Source: Petunia secreta (lineage: Eukaryota > Streptophyta > Magnoliopsida > Solanales > Solanaceae). Taken from it: a stretch of 64,000 nucleotides of DNA. Within the stretch, counting starts at the first letter, position 1. Every line of letters begins with the position of its first letter. A program made the position numbers and the translations under genes. The DNA lies in NCBI GenBank assembly GCA_029990175.1, contig JARKIP010000006.1, positions 372,001 through 436,000 on the forward strand. Direction: 5' to 3'. The notes below the pieces were generated by a model. That model was not told the DNA's origin. It saw nothing but the letters and a program-made list of their open reading frames with translations, and did no database searches. Shown one piece after another: positions 32,610 to 43,647 of this stretch.

Positions 32610-32776
32610 CTTTTGCATCCTAGACCGACGCAAGATCAGAAAAGAAAGAAGTGAAACTTTCTAAATTCCATCATAGCCTCTCGTAGATAAGTACGGACTT
32701 CTACGTACCCATCAGCGAGACTCTACTAGACACTGTCTTAGTCTGGATAGACTCTAAACCGGGCTCTTATACCAAC
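32610..32776 (-). promoter_or_regulatory. 5' internal start of A with primer binding site
   Basis: The minus strand reads GTTGGTATAAGAGCCC at 32761-32776 directly after the 5' LTR: a Met-tRNA PBS with one change (TAAG for TCAG). It fixes the orientation of A. Confidence 0.8.
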
Positions 32777-35306
32777 TGACACAAACCGGAATCCAATTAG
32801 GCCATGCGGGCACCCGACATCCTCCTATAGACCCGTTGGGCGAACCCTTACCAATTAAATTAGGAAAATAAATATAATAATTCATAAATAAGGACAAGAC
32901 TTAAAAAAAAAAAATACAGACATACTGATACCTCTAAGCTGTACAAAAGAAATTACAGCTGACTACCAAACATACTAGGTTTAGGGCTATCCAGACTAGA
33001 CATCTAAGAGTACAAAAGAAGACAGATACCTCCTGAAGAGAGTAAAATGCAACTGGAATAACAACCAATAAACTGGTGGCCATCCGGAATAAAACCTGGC
33101 TCACCCTGACAGCTGAAGTCGCCTTTGCTCCTTCACAACGTGGCGAACTCAGTCCTGGGGCGAACCTACCGAAACGAAATAGATAGACAAGAAATAAACA
33201 ACAAACAAGGGTGAGTCAAAAGGACTCAATAAGTGGGGCAGACTAGGCTCTGACTAGCCGTCTCAAAGAATAGGATAGCTAGCCAGGGAGAAGAAACATA
33301 TAAATCAAATTCCTCTTATTTAAATTATAAAAAGGCAGAGCCAGATAATAACCAGAAACACGTAAGAAACTATAAACTCAACCAGGGATGCGAGCCAGAA
33401 ACATATCAACAAATAAGCAATGCATGTATAAGCAGAACAGTAGTCATGTACCGAATGTCTGCACAATGGTATGAATTGAGATGAAATGAAATGTGATGCA
33501 AAAGGTCACATGTGCCCATAATCCCATCCCGAAGCGGAATACTCCTCCTTTCGGGGGGAAGCCAATCTGATAACCAATTGGAGCGGAATACTCTTGCTCC
33601 TGGGGCGGAATACTCCTGCACTCGATATAGTATAAACCAGAGGCGGAATACTCCTACACTCTCCTGAGGCGGAATACTCCTGCACTCGATATAATGTAAA
33701 GCTGAGGCGGAATACTCCTGCACTCAATATCTAACATAAGAGCGGAATACTCCTGCTCCTGGGGCGGAATCCTCCTACCCTCAATATGATACAATGGAGG
33801 GGGGGGGGGGGGAAATCCTCCTGCTCCTGGGGCGAAATCCTCCTACCCTCAATATGATACAATGGAGCGGAATCCTCCTGCTCCTGGAGCGGAATACTCC
33901 TATACCCAATATGATATGCAATGTAATGCATATGAATGTCATATAATGCGTATGAATGCAATGTGATGCAATAATAACCCTTCACTGGCGCGGGACTCTC
34001 ATCGACATCCGGGAAGTAGATGCCAACTCACAGCCAGAGTACAATACTCAGATCCTCAATGCAATACCAACAACAGGACGTAACATATAATATATAATGT
34101 AAATCCAAAGCTAAGGCGTAATGAGTACGCCTATCGGCAGATACACAGTTAAGGAACACGTGGTAGAAAATCCGCGAGGTCAGGTGCCTCCAAATTAATG
34201 GATATAAGCAGTTACCTCTTCCAAAAGTTAGTACGGCTAATCAACAACCGCTTTATCCTTTGGTTTCCTTGCCAAACGATCCCACTCTATTCAATAAGCA
34301 GAAAAATATATCAATTTAGGCTAAAGGCTTCATTCCTCACATCTTAGGGCAATCCGGTTAGGAACCTGATACCATATTCGCATACGCAATACGCATGCCA
34401 GGCCTATGTACAGGGTTTAAGGTCACATAACCAAACCCTAAATAAATTACATTTATAAGTTGTTCATAACTCACTGAGTACGAATATATAATCATTAATT
34501 GAACTTATTAAAGCGGTATCTAATATCCCAATTTTTACCGTCAAAATATATTCAAACACACATAATAAACTCAAATAATATATTAAGATCATTTTCTGAA
34601 TGTTTCAGGGTAAAAATTCTATCGTTTCTCCGGCTCTTTTCTCATTTTCTGGCATTTTTCCCCGTTCTCTGATTCTCAAAAGCTCGTTGCTTTCGTTTCT
34701 GCCTCTATTTGTTCGTTCTATCCTTACTTAAGAAATATGGGCTAAGATATTAATCCCACCGCCTCCTTCTTTATGCTTTTTCTATTGTCTTTTCTCTATT
34801 TTCTTTTATTTTCTATTTTATTTTGTTTTCAAAAATTAAAATGGTACCCTATGATACTCGAAATAATTCAAAATTTTGCATACAAGTTATACAGAATATA
34901 TGTAGTATATTTGCTAGGGCGGATCTCAAATCGGGTTCCCGAAACTCAAGATGCGAATTTAAATAGAAAGAAGTCAAATTATTTAACTTTCGGCATTTTA
35001 GCGGAAACTAGCCGAACAACATCGAAATTAACTATCGAAAAATCACAAATGTCACAAATAATCATACGAACCTAACGACGCTTTCGGATTTCGAATCAGA
35101 GCTCATTCGCCAAAACCGAGCTCAAAAATCTCTTTTTAATATTTATCGACAATAAAAACTGAAATCTTCTTCTGATACGTACCAAACGAGGTCTGATTTA
35201 GCTCAAATTTTACAGACAGGTCCTAATAGATATTATGAATATTTTAAAATTATCGGCACGCCAATCGGAGTCTTAACTTGCGAAACGACTAACTGAGGTC
35301 TTTTCA
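32777..35306 (-). mobile_element. 5' LTR of element A
   Basis: 2530 bp, partner of 16483-19042. Differences include a 14-base G run at 33799-33812, small deletions (around 34495 and 34750) and substitutions. Confidence 0.88.
33533..33905. repeat. GCGGAATACTCCTGC minisatellite, second copy
   Basis: Same array as 17232-17600 with different unit details. A homopolymer of 14 G (33799-33812) stands where the other LTR has GAGCGGAATCC. Confidence 0.85.
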
Positions 35307-36208
35307 GATGAGTGTCCCGCACCGGTGAAGGATTATTACTACAACACTTCCCGGTAGTCGATGAGAGTCCCGCACCGGTGAAGGATTATCATTTCATATA
35401 TCTCTTGGCAGACGATGAGAGTCCCGCACCAGAGATAAGTGTTGGGAACATGCGGCCCCATTGCATCATACTCCATTAATTCAATTTCATTGCATCGCTC
35501 GTTGTGTATTGTGTGATTGTAGTGCGATGTTTTATGTATGTGTCATGTATTTCTGATTGTGGATATGTTTCAGGCTACTTATATGTTTTAGTTTATCTTA
35601 TGTCCCAGGTTGTTTATGAGTGTATGGTTCCTTATGTTTTCCCAGTTATTACCTGGCTCTTCCTTTTTATAGTTGAAATAAAGTAAATTTGGTTTATCTG
35701 CTTATCTTCTCCCTGGCTAACATATCTATTTCTTCGAGGTGGCTAGCCAGCCCGCACTTACAGAGTCCTTTCAACTCACCCTCTTTTTGTTTCTTGTCTA
35801 TTTATTTCGCTTTGGCAGGTTCACTCCAGGATTGAGTTGGCTAACGTGGTTGAGGAGCGAAGAAGATTTCAGTTGTCAGGGTGAGCCAGCTTTTGTTCAG
35901 GATGGCCACCAGTTTTATGTTTATTATCTCAGTTGTATTTTGCTCCCTTCAGGAGCTGTTTATATTTCATTTGTATTCTTAGATGTCTGTCGGGATAGTC
36001 TTAAACCTAGTACATTGGATAGTCAGCTGTAACTTCTTCTGTACAGCTTATGTGTAATTATATTTGATGTCTCGTTAGGGCTCATTTCTTATATTTAAGT
36101 TGATTTTATGTTTATTTTTATGAATTCAACTCAAAAGGGTTCGCCTGACGGGTCTAAAGAAGGATGTCGGGTGCCCACACGGCCTAGCCGAAAATCTGGG
36201 TTGTGCCA
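35307..36208 (+). mobile_element. Old LTR copy, part 3 of 3
   Basis: Starts with the second GATGA of element A and continues the old LTR: repeated TCGATGAGAGTCCCGC blocks (35357-35450), then the complement of the first 560 bases of the window and a bit more. It ends GGGTTGTGCCA at 36198-36208, a decayed form of the A-family LTR end. No PBS follows, so it is a solo LTR or a 3' LTR. Confidence 0.75.
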
Positions 36209-36855
36209 TTTTCTCTTATGGGGTAGATCAATATCGTTAACATACATATAATGCATCTTTTAAGATAACGTCTTATCATCACCAAAATAACTCCTTGAAT
36301 CTTTAATTTTGTGAGAGAATAACACTTAGGGAATTGAAGGCACACTTACTTAGAGATTCAAAAAGTAAATAGATAAAAAAGCAGTCATGCAGCATTGAAT
36401 AATTAAATTCAAACACATCACACATATATTTTTAGGTATATTGAATAGCCAAATTCGATGGGAAAAATAACTATCCATGCACCATATACATGCAACGCCA
36501 GATTTTCACTCATTAAATTAAATAAATCCAACTCAGTTGGAGAGTCTACTATCAATTTAAGTCAAGTGAATATCAATTATTGAGTAGCTCTACTCTCATT
36601 GACTCAACATGCAATTCTCAGTTTGAGAGATATATACAAGTCATTAACAACTAGCTATTAAACCTAGTATACCAACAATACACTTATCCGTTGGGGGAGG
36701 AAGACCTATTGTCAGCACATAAACACATTATTAATACTAGTATTTAATCATGGAGACCATAGGGACTTTTAATCCAAGTATACATAACGACAAATTTATC
36801 CGATATGGAGGAAGACCCATTGTCAACAGCTAAACTTATTGTTTATACTAGTATA
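36209..36855. other. Unassigned sequence with a ~95-bp duplication
   Basis: No ORF or element recognised. Two diverged tandem copies (about 36665-36755 and 36765-36855) share TTATCCG, GGAGGAAGACC.ATTGTCA and TACTAGTAT. This may be one of the few bits of older genomic DNA in the window. Confidence 0.4.
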
Positions 36856-37337
36856 TATTTAGGCCTAAATTTGGTCGTTTAGGTAAAACAATTAAATTTG
36901 TTAGAGGGTCAGAAGCAATACAGCAAATACGTAGGAAAAGTATAAAACTGAGAGAAAAGTAATAGACAAGAAAGTAAAAAAGTTTTATTCCTTGAGAATA
37001 GCTAGACTCTATGTGAATCGTTTGATGTACAATACAATGTAAGGAGGGGTATTTATAGTAGAGATTTAACCAGTCTTAATTATGGTAAAATACAAAGACT
37101 AATAAGGCCATGGGCCTATAACTCAAGGCGGTGGTATATACGAAACCTTAACTAGGAGACTATAAACCCTAAGGCGGCGGGATGTATACCTTGCGTCTTA
37201 TGCCTCTGCTAGATGAGTGGCCGTGGCTTAAGGAGCAGGTGTGTATCCTCTACACCTGGTGACTTGTAAGCTAAGTCTAGTCTCGCCAGCTGGACTTGTA
37301 TCCCCATAATCATAGGTGGCATATTTTTTTCCACACA
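36856..37337 (-). mobile_element. 3' LTR of element E
   Basis: 482 bp; TATTTAGGCC at the left (TG of the LTR end mutated to TA) and CCACACA at the right, i.e. it starts TGTGTGG on the minus strand. Minus-strand TATA box TATAAATAC at 37049-37057. The right edge is inferred from TG...CA ends and a degenerate purine tract and could be off by some bases. Confidence 0.75.
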
Positions 37338-37621
37338 GTCAGTTCCGCCATTTGCAGAGTGCTGTCGTAAGCAATCAGAAAAACAAAGAGGTATGAAAAA
37401 AGGATGTGAAAAGATATTTCATTGAATCCTTGAAACATACAGCCTCATTGACCAAGACAGACACTTGATTTCTTCGAGAACCCCATGTGTCTTCCTCTAA
37501 TTTGTCGATGTCGATTCCATGCACCTTTTCCAGAACGCCTTTTAACGCGCCAAATAATTTCATATCTCCAGTTCATAAATATACTTGACCGTTTCACACT
37601 TCATCCTTATCTCATTCTGCC

Positions 37622-37630
37622 TATAAATAG
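37622..37630 (+). promoter_or_regulatory. TATA box for the antisense ORF of E
   Basis: TATAAATAG on the plus strand, opposite to E's own transcription and outside its LTR, about 105 bp before the ATG of the antisense ORF. It fits a plant core promoter. Confidence 0.5.
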
Positions 37631-37728
37631 GGGCTTCGTGATGGATGAAAATCACAAACTTTTCTTCAGAGAACTACACTACTTCTTCCATAGCTCACTT
37701 ATGAAATAATAGCCTTTCTTCTTTAAAA

Positions 37729-38379
37729 ATGTTTTCCTTTGATGCAGGTTTGATATTCCCAGAACGACTCCTTTATTCAGAATGGATGGTGCACGAGGAA
37801 GCTATAGGTAATAGATCATTCACAACTTACTTCTTCTATTTCTCCATCCGTGATCTGATAAATGGGGTCCCCCAATTTGTGAAGTTTGATCAGGATTGTA
37901 ACGATGTTCTTCAGAATGTCTTTGATGTGGCATGTGGAGTAATTACGGTACGCTCATCTTCTAACACAATATTTGTTGTGATATTCCTCTTGTCATGCAG
38001 AGCTCCTCAACAGAGGAATGCCAACCCAGCAGGACCTCTACATCTGCTCGCCTTTTGGATCCATGGGATAAACAATCCTGAGGTAGTTCCATTTGAACGA
38101 GGAGTGAGTCCGCAATGGTATTCTCTCCTTCCCTGGGTGGTTGATGTTCAACAAATTTCCCTAAAACTGTGGCATTCAGGGTGGCCGTATAGCTCTGCCC
38201 TATTCTGCGGTTTGGAGATTTCATTTGCTTCTAATCGTCTAGAGAAGAGGGGGAACATGGTGTTCCTGCGGCCGCTGGTGGTTTTCATGTTGGTGTCTCT
38301 CCAAGTGATTCCAGATGAAACTTTCGGTCGGCGTGCTGTTCTTCCGCCGTTCTACCGAGGGATTCCTCAGTTGGACTGA
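37729..38379 (+). CDS. Antisense accessory ORF of element E, possibly spliced
   Basis: A 216-codon plus-strand frame in the 3' region of a minus-strand Tat element. It follows a TATA box and a two-codon upstream ORF (37701). The N-terminal 73 codons (RLLYSEWMVHEEAIGN, FDVACGVIT) end exactly at a GT donor. 37948-38000 looks like a small U-rich intron (GTACGC...CTAAC...TCATGCAG, 53 nt, short for a plant). Splicing would switch frame and give a 99-residue protein ending DPWDKQS (stop 38079-38081); retention gives 216 residues. No known domain. Antisense ORFs in this place are known in Grande and related Tat elements, which is the best parallel. It could also be a chance frame or a captured host fragment. 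Confidence 0.45.
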   Translation: MFSFDAGLIFPERLLYSEWMVHEEAIGNRSFTTYFFYFSIRDLINGVPQFVKFDQDCNDVLQNVFDVACGVITVRSSSNTIFVVIFLLSCRAPQQRNANPAGPLHLLAFWIHGINNPEVVPFERGVSPQWYSLLPWVVDVQQISLKLWHSGWPYSSALFCGLEISFASNRLEKRGNMVFLRPLVVFMLVSLQVIPDETFGRRAVLPPFYRGIPQLD

Positions 38380-39226
38380 TTTTTCGACTTCTGTGGTGCA
38401 GCACTATAAACTTATTGTTGGGAAATTGTGTTTTAGAAATCATCTTCTTTGTGTCGAAAGAAACTTCGATGCAAGAGCTACAATCAAGATGAAGAATCTC
38501 TGACCGTGTAAATTCAGAAGAACTTACCTGGAATGGATAGTGATGTATTCAAGAGAATTTAATTGTATATTGTGAGCCTACTGGCTGTTGATATTAATGA
38601 AACAATCGTTCATCATTTTTTATGCGTATTTGCATAGTTACTTGTAGTGTACTCAAGCAGCATGTCATGGGTGCCTTTCTGGGCTACTGTCTTTTAAAGA
38701 TGGGTGTGTGCACTGTTGGGTTCTTCATTTGCGTCAGAAATGACGGCTTTAGGTTGCACGCGCAACGAGACATCTTTAGCCCGTTGTATGTAACAGGGCA
38801 TTTTTGCGTTAAATTTAGAACATTTACCCTTTTTACTCGAGTACTTTAAGACTTTCTGGCTGTATGCGAGCGGGCGTCTCCACTGACATGTAGGTGCAAT
38901 TTGTTGAATTGTCAATTTCAGCTTACGAATAATACCTGGTGGCTTAACTAGAAGTGATCTAGCTTTAAGTGAGCAGTGTACTCTACTTTCTATAGCGAAA
39001 AGTGAGTGCGAATTGATAAAGGGGCGACAGAATATGAATATTTGGATCGTAGAAGTAAAAAATGACTAAGTAGAATAGTAGTTTTATTGATAAAAGGGAG
39101 GCAGAGCTGAATAAGAACTTTAACAATAGACGGGGCTAGATGCCCGTATAAAGTAATCAAAGGATAAAGAGTAAGAAAGTAGAAAATACATGTATCGAGC
39201 ATGTAGGTTCAATCGACCTTTTGAGA
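38380..39226. other. Region between antisense ORF and integrase of E
   Basis: Non-coding as far as I can see. It may hold the 3' untranslated region of the antisense transcript (plus strand) and the 3' untranslated region of E (minus strand). Small ORFs at 38622-38849 and 38990-39202 look accidental. Confidence 0.4.
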
Positions 39227-42200
39227 TTAGTACTTCTTAAGACTAGAGATGTTCCAACTGTTTTGAATGACTATCCCCTCCATGTCTTCAAGAATGTAGG
39301 CGCCTTTTCCCGTTATGCCTCGAACCTTGTAAGGTCCTTCCCAGTTTGGGGCTAACTTGCCAGCACTGGCTTCCTTGGTGCTTTGAGTTACTTTGCAAAG
39401 AACCATGTCCCCTACATTGAGGGAACCCAAGTTGGTTCGCGCATTGTAGTATTTCTCCACTCGTTGCTTCTTGGCTGCTAGGCGTATGGTTGCCAGCTCT
39501 CGGTGTTCTTCCAGGGCATCAAGTGAGGCTGCTAGAGCCTCGTTGTTTGACTCTTCTTTGGCGAATGACTGTCGTAAACGAGATTCTTCAATTTCCACGG
39601 GGATCATAGCATCCGTTCTGTATGTTAGTGAGAACGGGTTTTCGACCGTGCTCGCTTTTGAGGTAGTACGATAGGGCCACAGAACTACGGGCATTTCTTC
39701 TTGCCACTTACCCTTGGCCTTCTTGAGCCGCTTCGTCAAACTCTCCACTATAGTCTTGTTAGTAGAAGACTCAGCTTGCCCATTGGCAGCCGAGTGGTAA
39801 GGCATCGAGGTAATCTTCTTTATCTCCTATTCTTCCAGGAAAACAAGTGATCCTTTCTCCTATGAACTGAGGTCCGTTGTCATAGGTGATTTCTGCTGGG
39901 ATTCTGAAGCGGCACATGTTGTTCTTCCAGATGAACTATATCATCTTATGTTCTCGGATTCGAGAGTAAGCTGATGCTTCGACCTACTTAGTTAAATAGT
40001 CTGTCATGATAAGCAAGAATTTGACACCTCCGGGTGCTTTAGGTATAGGCCCTACAATATCCATTCCCAATTTCATGAAAGGTCATGGGGCTACTACTGA
40101 ATATAGGAGCTCAGCTGGCTGATGAAGTATATGGGAGAATCTCTGGCAACTGTCACACGCTCGGCTAATTCGTCCAGAAATAGCCCGCTCTGATTAGCTT
40201 CCAGGCTAAAGATCGTCCGCAGGAGTGGTTTCTGCATTGCCCTTCATGAATTTCCTGTAACACATAATCAACTTGAGAGGGTCCCAAACTTTTGGTCAAA
40301 GGCTTGCTAAACATTCAGTGGTATAGCTCCGCTTTGAACAAGCAATTACTAGCTGCTTGGGCTCTTAGCCTTCAACTTTTCTTCATGTCCTCTGGAGTGT
40401 TCCCTTGTCCAAGTATTCTATGATCGGGTGTCGCCAATCCTAGAAAAATTCTGTCACGTTGACCTCATGGATCCTGACGTCCGTGTAGGTTAGCTCAATA
40501 ATATCTCGGGCTGTCTGCATTCATATTCGCAGAAGCCGCTAGACTGACTAGGACAACGGCCTCTGTGTTTTCTTCCCTCAATATTTGATCGAACTTCTAT
40601 TTTGAAAAACATTCAAGCACTTCTCTGCCTTGACTAGGTACTCCTGCATGCGAGTATCTTTGGCAGTGAAGGCTCCGGTTATCTTTGACCACTAGCTGAG
40701 AGTCACTGAAGAGACTGATCTATGTGGCCCCTAATATGTAGGCTAATTCAAGTGCTTAAATTATGGCTTCATATTCTGCTTCATTGTGCGTGATCGGTGG
40801 GAAGTTGAAAGCTTTCAGAAACGTGTTGTTGGTTGGGGATTTGATCACAAAACCGAGACCTACTCCTTTGACATTTGAAGCTCCATCGGTGTGGACCACC
40901 CATTCTCCAGATGTGACACCTTGCATCATCTTGTATTTAGTTTCGGCCTTTAGCAACTAAATCTGTGAGGACTTGTAACGTGAGGATCGTACGTGGCTGA
41001 TAGATAATATCATACTCTCCTAACTCTACGGCCCACTTTGCTAGGTTGCCCGAGAATTTGGGTTTGTGCAAGATGGTCCGCAAAGGGAAGGAAGAGACTG
41101 CGATGATCGTATGACTCTGAAAATACGGCCGCAGTTTCCTTGCTGCCATTACTAGCGCGAGTGCCAATTTTTCAAGGTGCTGATAACGGGTTTCAGTGTC
41201 TAGCAGTGACTTACTGACATAGTATGTTGGAGATTGCACTCCCTTCTCCTCTTGTACAAGAATGACACTGACAGTAACTTCCGACACAATACGGTATAGT
41301 AACAAAAACTCTCACTCGCGTGGCTTATTTAGCAACGGGAGATTGGCCAAATACTGCTTCAGCTCTCGGAGCGCCTAACTGCATTGCTTTCTCCACTCGA
41401 AGTTTTATTCTTCTTTAAAGCATTGAAGAACTTGCACCTTTTTGAGGATCGTGAGATAAATCGGCTAAGTGCGGCTATCCGACCGTTGAGCTTCTTCCCC
41501 TCCACTTCATTCTTCAACACCTCTGGTATGGCCTCCATTGCTTCGATCTTGGCGGTGTTCGCCTCTATGCCTCTGTTAGAGACGATGAACCCGAGAGACA
41601 TTCCTGAAGACACGTCGAAGGCACATTTTTCTAGATTGAGCTTCATACAAAACTTTTTCAGGATGTTGAATGCTATCGCCAAGTGGCTGACGTGATCTTG
41701 AACAAATTCTAATTAGACCAGTATGTCATTGATATAGACATTCATAGTCTTGCCGATCTTCTCCTTGAACATCAGGTTCACCAGTCTTTGATAAGTTGCT
41801 CCTACATTTTTAAACCAAAAGGCATTACTCGGTAATAGTAAGCCCCCCTATCTGTGAAAAGAGAGGTCTTCTCTTGATCATCCGGGTTCATGAGGATCTG
41901 ATTGTATCCTAAGTATGCATCCAAGAAACTAAGAGCCTCATGACCCGCCTTCGAATCGATGAGTTGGTCGATGTTAGGCAACAAGAAAGAGTCCGTAGGG
42001 CATGCTTTATTTAGATCTGTAAAGTCAATGTAGATTCTCCACTTTCCATTCTTCTTCCAGACCACCATGACATTGGACAACAAATCGGAGTACTGGACCT
42101 CGCGAATGGATTCGTTGTTTAGCAGTTTCTCTACCTCCTCGTGGACAACCAACTATCTTTCATGGTTGATCTACTATTTCTTTTGCTTGATCGGTTTGAT

Positions 42201-42620
42201 GTTGGGATCAACATTCAAATTATATGTGATGATGCTGGTACAAATTCCAGGTATGGCGGTATGTGTCCAGGAAAATGTGCCTAACCGAGCATGCAGGAAA
42301 TTAGAAAATTCTTGCTTGGCTTCGGCCAAGAGTCTTGACCCCATGTAGAATTTCTTATCTGTGAAGCATTCGTCGAAGATTACTGGGTCAAGATTGTCGA
42401 CAGTGGTCTTGGCGGTCCACTCTTCGTCATCCGAATCTCGAGGCACGATGGTTGGCTCTCGGGGTCCAGTTCTTTCGAGCCCCTCAGACTCGAACGATAT
42501 GTTGGTGACTAGGCAGGGGCCGAGTATCTTATCCAACACCTCCGCTGGTTCCTTACCTCTTTCTTTACTGCGCACGTTACGGCAGCGACATAACAGCTTT
42601 TGGACTTCTGCTACTCTCAA
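39227..42620 (-). pseudogene. pol: pol of element E: RT, two RNase H domains, integrase
   Basis: Minus-strand Tat polyprotein in several frames. RT: linker FDECFTDKKFYMGS near 42370, LLSNVMVVWKKNGKWRIYIDF and YRVMPFGLK (42152-41802); the catalytic box reads VYINDILV, so the first Asp of Y-x-D-D is Asn, followed by a stop. First RNase H: TYYVSKSLLDTETRY near 41220. Second, archaeal-type RNase H: WVVHTDGASNVKGVGLG and NEAEYEAI (40956-40756), diagnostic for Tat. Integrase: GMDIVGPIPKAPGG near 40060, ITYDNGPQF near 39880 and NGQAESSTNKTI near 39770, so D, D and E are kept but a stop lies after DYLTK. C-terminus GPYKVRGITGKGAYILEDMEG, ending 39227. Non-functional. Confidence 0.88.
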
Positions 42621-42778
42621 ATCTCATTCACCCCCAGGGAGCAGGGGCGGATTTACGTGGAGCATACCAGGTGCCACGGTACCCGTAAGCTTCGGAAAAA
42701 CATGGTATATATACGTTTACATATTAGGGAAAACGACTAAATAACAAAACCGGCACCCATTGCAAACAAAGGCAAAAT

Positions 42779-42862
42779 GGTGCCATTGGTCATGGGTGCC
42801 AATCTTATCCGGCATGACTGGGGTTCGAATCCCGCCATCCAACATTTTTTTTGTAACTTATT
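42779..42862 (+). repeat. tRNA-like (SINE-like?) segment in the hAT element
   Basis: GGGGTTCGAATCCCGCC resembles a polymerase III B box (T-loop GTTCGAATC), followed by CATCCAAC and a T run. No clear A box or target duplication was found, so it may be a SINE remnant or coincidence. Confidence 0.25.
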
Positions 42863-42919
42863 ATGTCTTGTAACAAGTACTCAAGCAATACAATTTTCGA
42901 AGACCCCACAAACAGTGCC

Positions 42920-43588
42920 TGTAACAGCCCAAGCCCACTAGTGATATTGTTCGATTTAGGCCTAGGCCCGCACGGCTTTAAAACACGTCACTAGGGTCTA
43001 AGGCCAGTTAACTTATATACTTAGCATCTCTCCTGTGTTATGCCGATGTGGGACACTTGACCCTTAGCTGGGGTGTACATACACCCCCTCTTATGGACTC
43101 AGCATCCTCGCTGAGGTTTGCCCCGCGTACCGGGATTTGCCTAGACTCACCGCGGAAGTTTGCCCCGCATACCGGGATTCACCTAGACTCAGCCCTGAAC
43201 ATTGACCCACATCGACAAGGCTGACACGGAGTGACTCTGATACCATCTGTAACAGCCCAAGCCTGCTAGTGATATTGTCCGATTTAGGCCTAGGCCCACA
43301 CGGCTTTAAAACGCGTCACTAGGGTCTAATCCCGGAACGCGGGGCAAATCTCTGTGATGAGTTTAGGCGAATCCCGGTACGCGGGGCAAACATCAGGGAG
43401 GACACTGAGTCCATAAGAGGGGGTGTATGTAACACCCCAGCTGAGGGGTACGTGTCCCACATCGACATAACACAGGAGAGATGCTGGGTATATAAGTTAA
43501 CTGGCCTTAGGCCATAGTGACGCGTTTTAAAGCCGTGTGGGCCTAGGCGCAAAGCGGACAGTATCACTAGCGGGCTTGGGCTGTTACA
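42920..43588. repeat. TRIM-like / foldback repeat in the hAT element
   Basis: Begins TGTAACAGCCCAAGCCC and ends GGGCTTGGGCTGTTACA. About 220 bp at the left (42920-43140) are the inverted complement of the right end (43368-43588). The opening ~80 bp recur as a direct repeat at 43249-43330, directly after GACTCTGATACCA, which is a reverse-oriented Met-tRNA PBS (TGGTATCAGAGTC). This is how a small TRIM-type LTR element would look after rearrangement into an inverted structure. Confidence 0.6.
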
Positions 43589-43647
43589 GTACTAGCTCCA
43601 CCATGGGCTTTTCTTTTCTTTTACCCTTTTATTTTCTAGTTTCTCCT

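Larger units (their letters stand above)
16483..35306 (-). mobile_element. LTR retrotransposon A (Ty3-type, long LTRs, decayed inside)
   Basis: Bounded by two long LTRs (16483-19042 as 3' LTR, 32777-35306 as 5' LTR in minus orientation) and a perfect 5-bp target duplication GATGA (16478-16482, 35307-35311). LTRs start TGAAAAGACC/TGAAACGACC and end with TGTCA on the minus strand. A Met-tRNA type PBS and a polypurine tract are both present on the minus strand. Excluding element D, only about 4 kb of internal sequence remains. It contains a short Gag fragment in the expected orientation plus pieces of other elements in the opposite orientation. Non-autonomous. Confidence 0.88.

Noticed and set aside
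37485..37709. 74-codon ORF just upstream of the antisense ORF of E
   Set aside because: It spans the TATA box, so most of it would lie upstream of any transcript start from that promoter.
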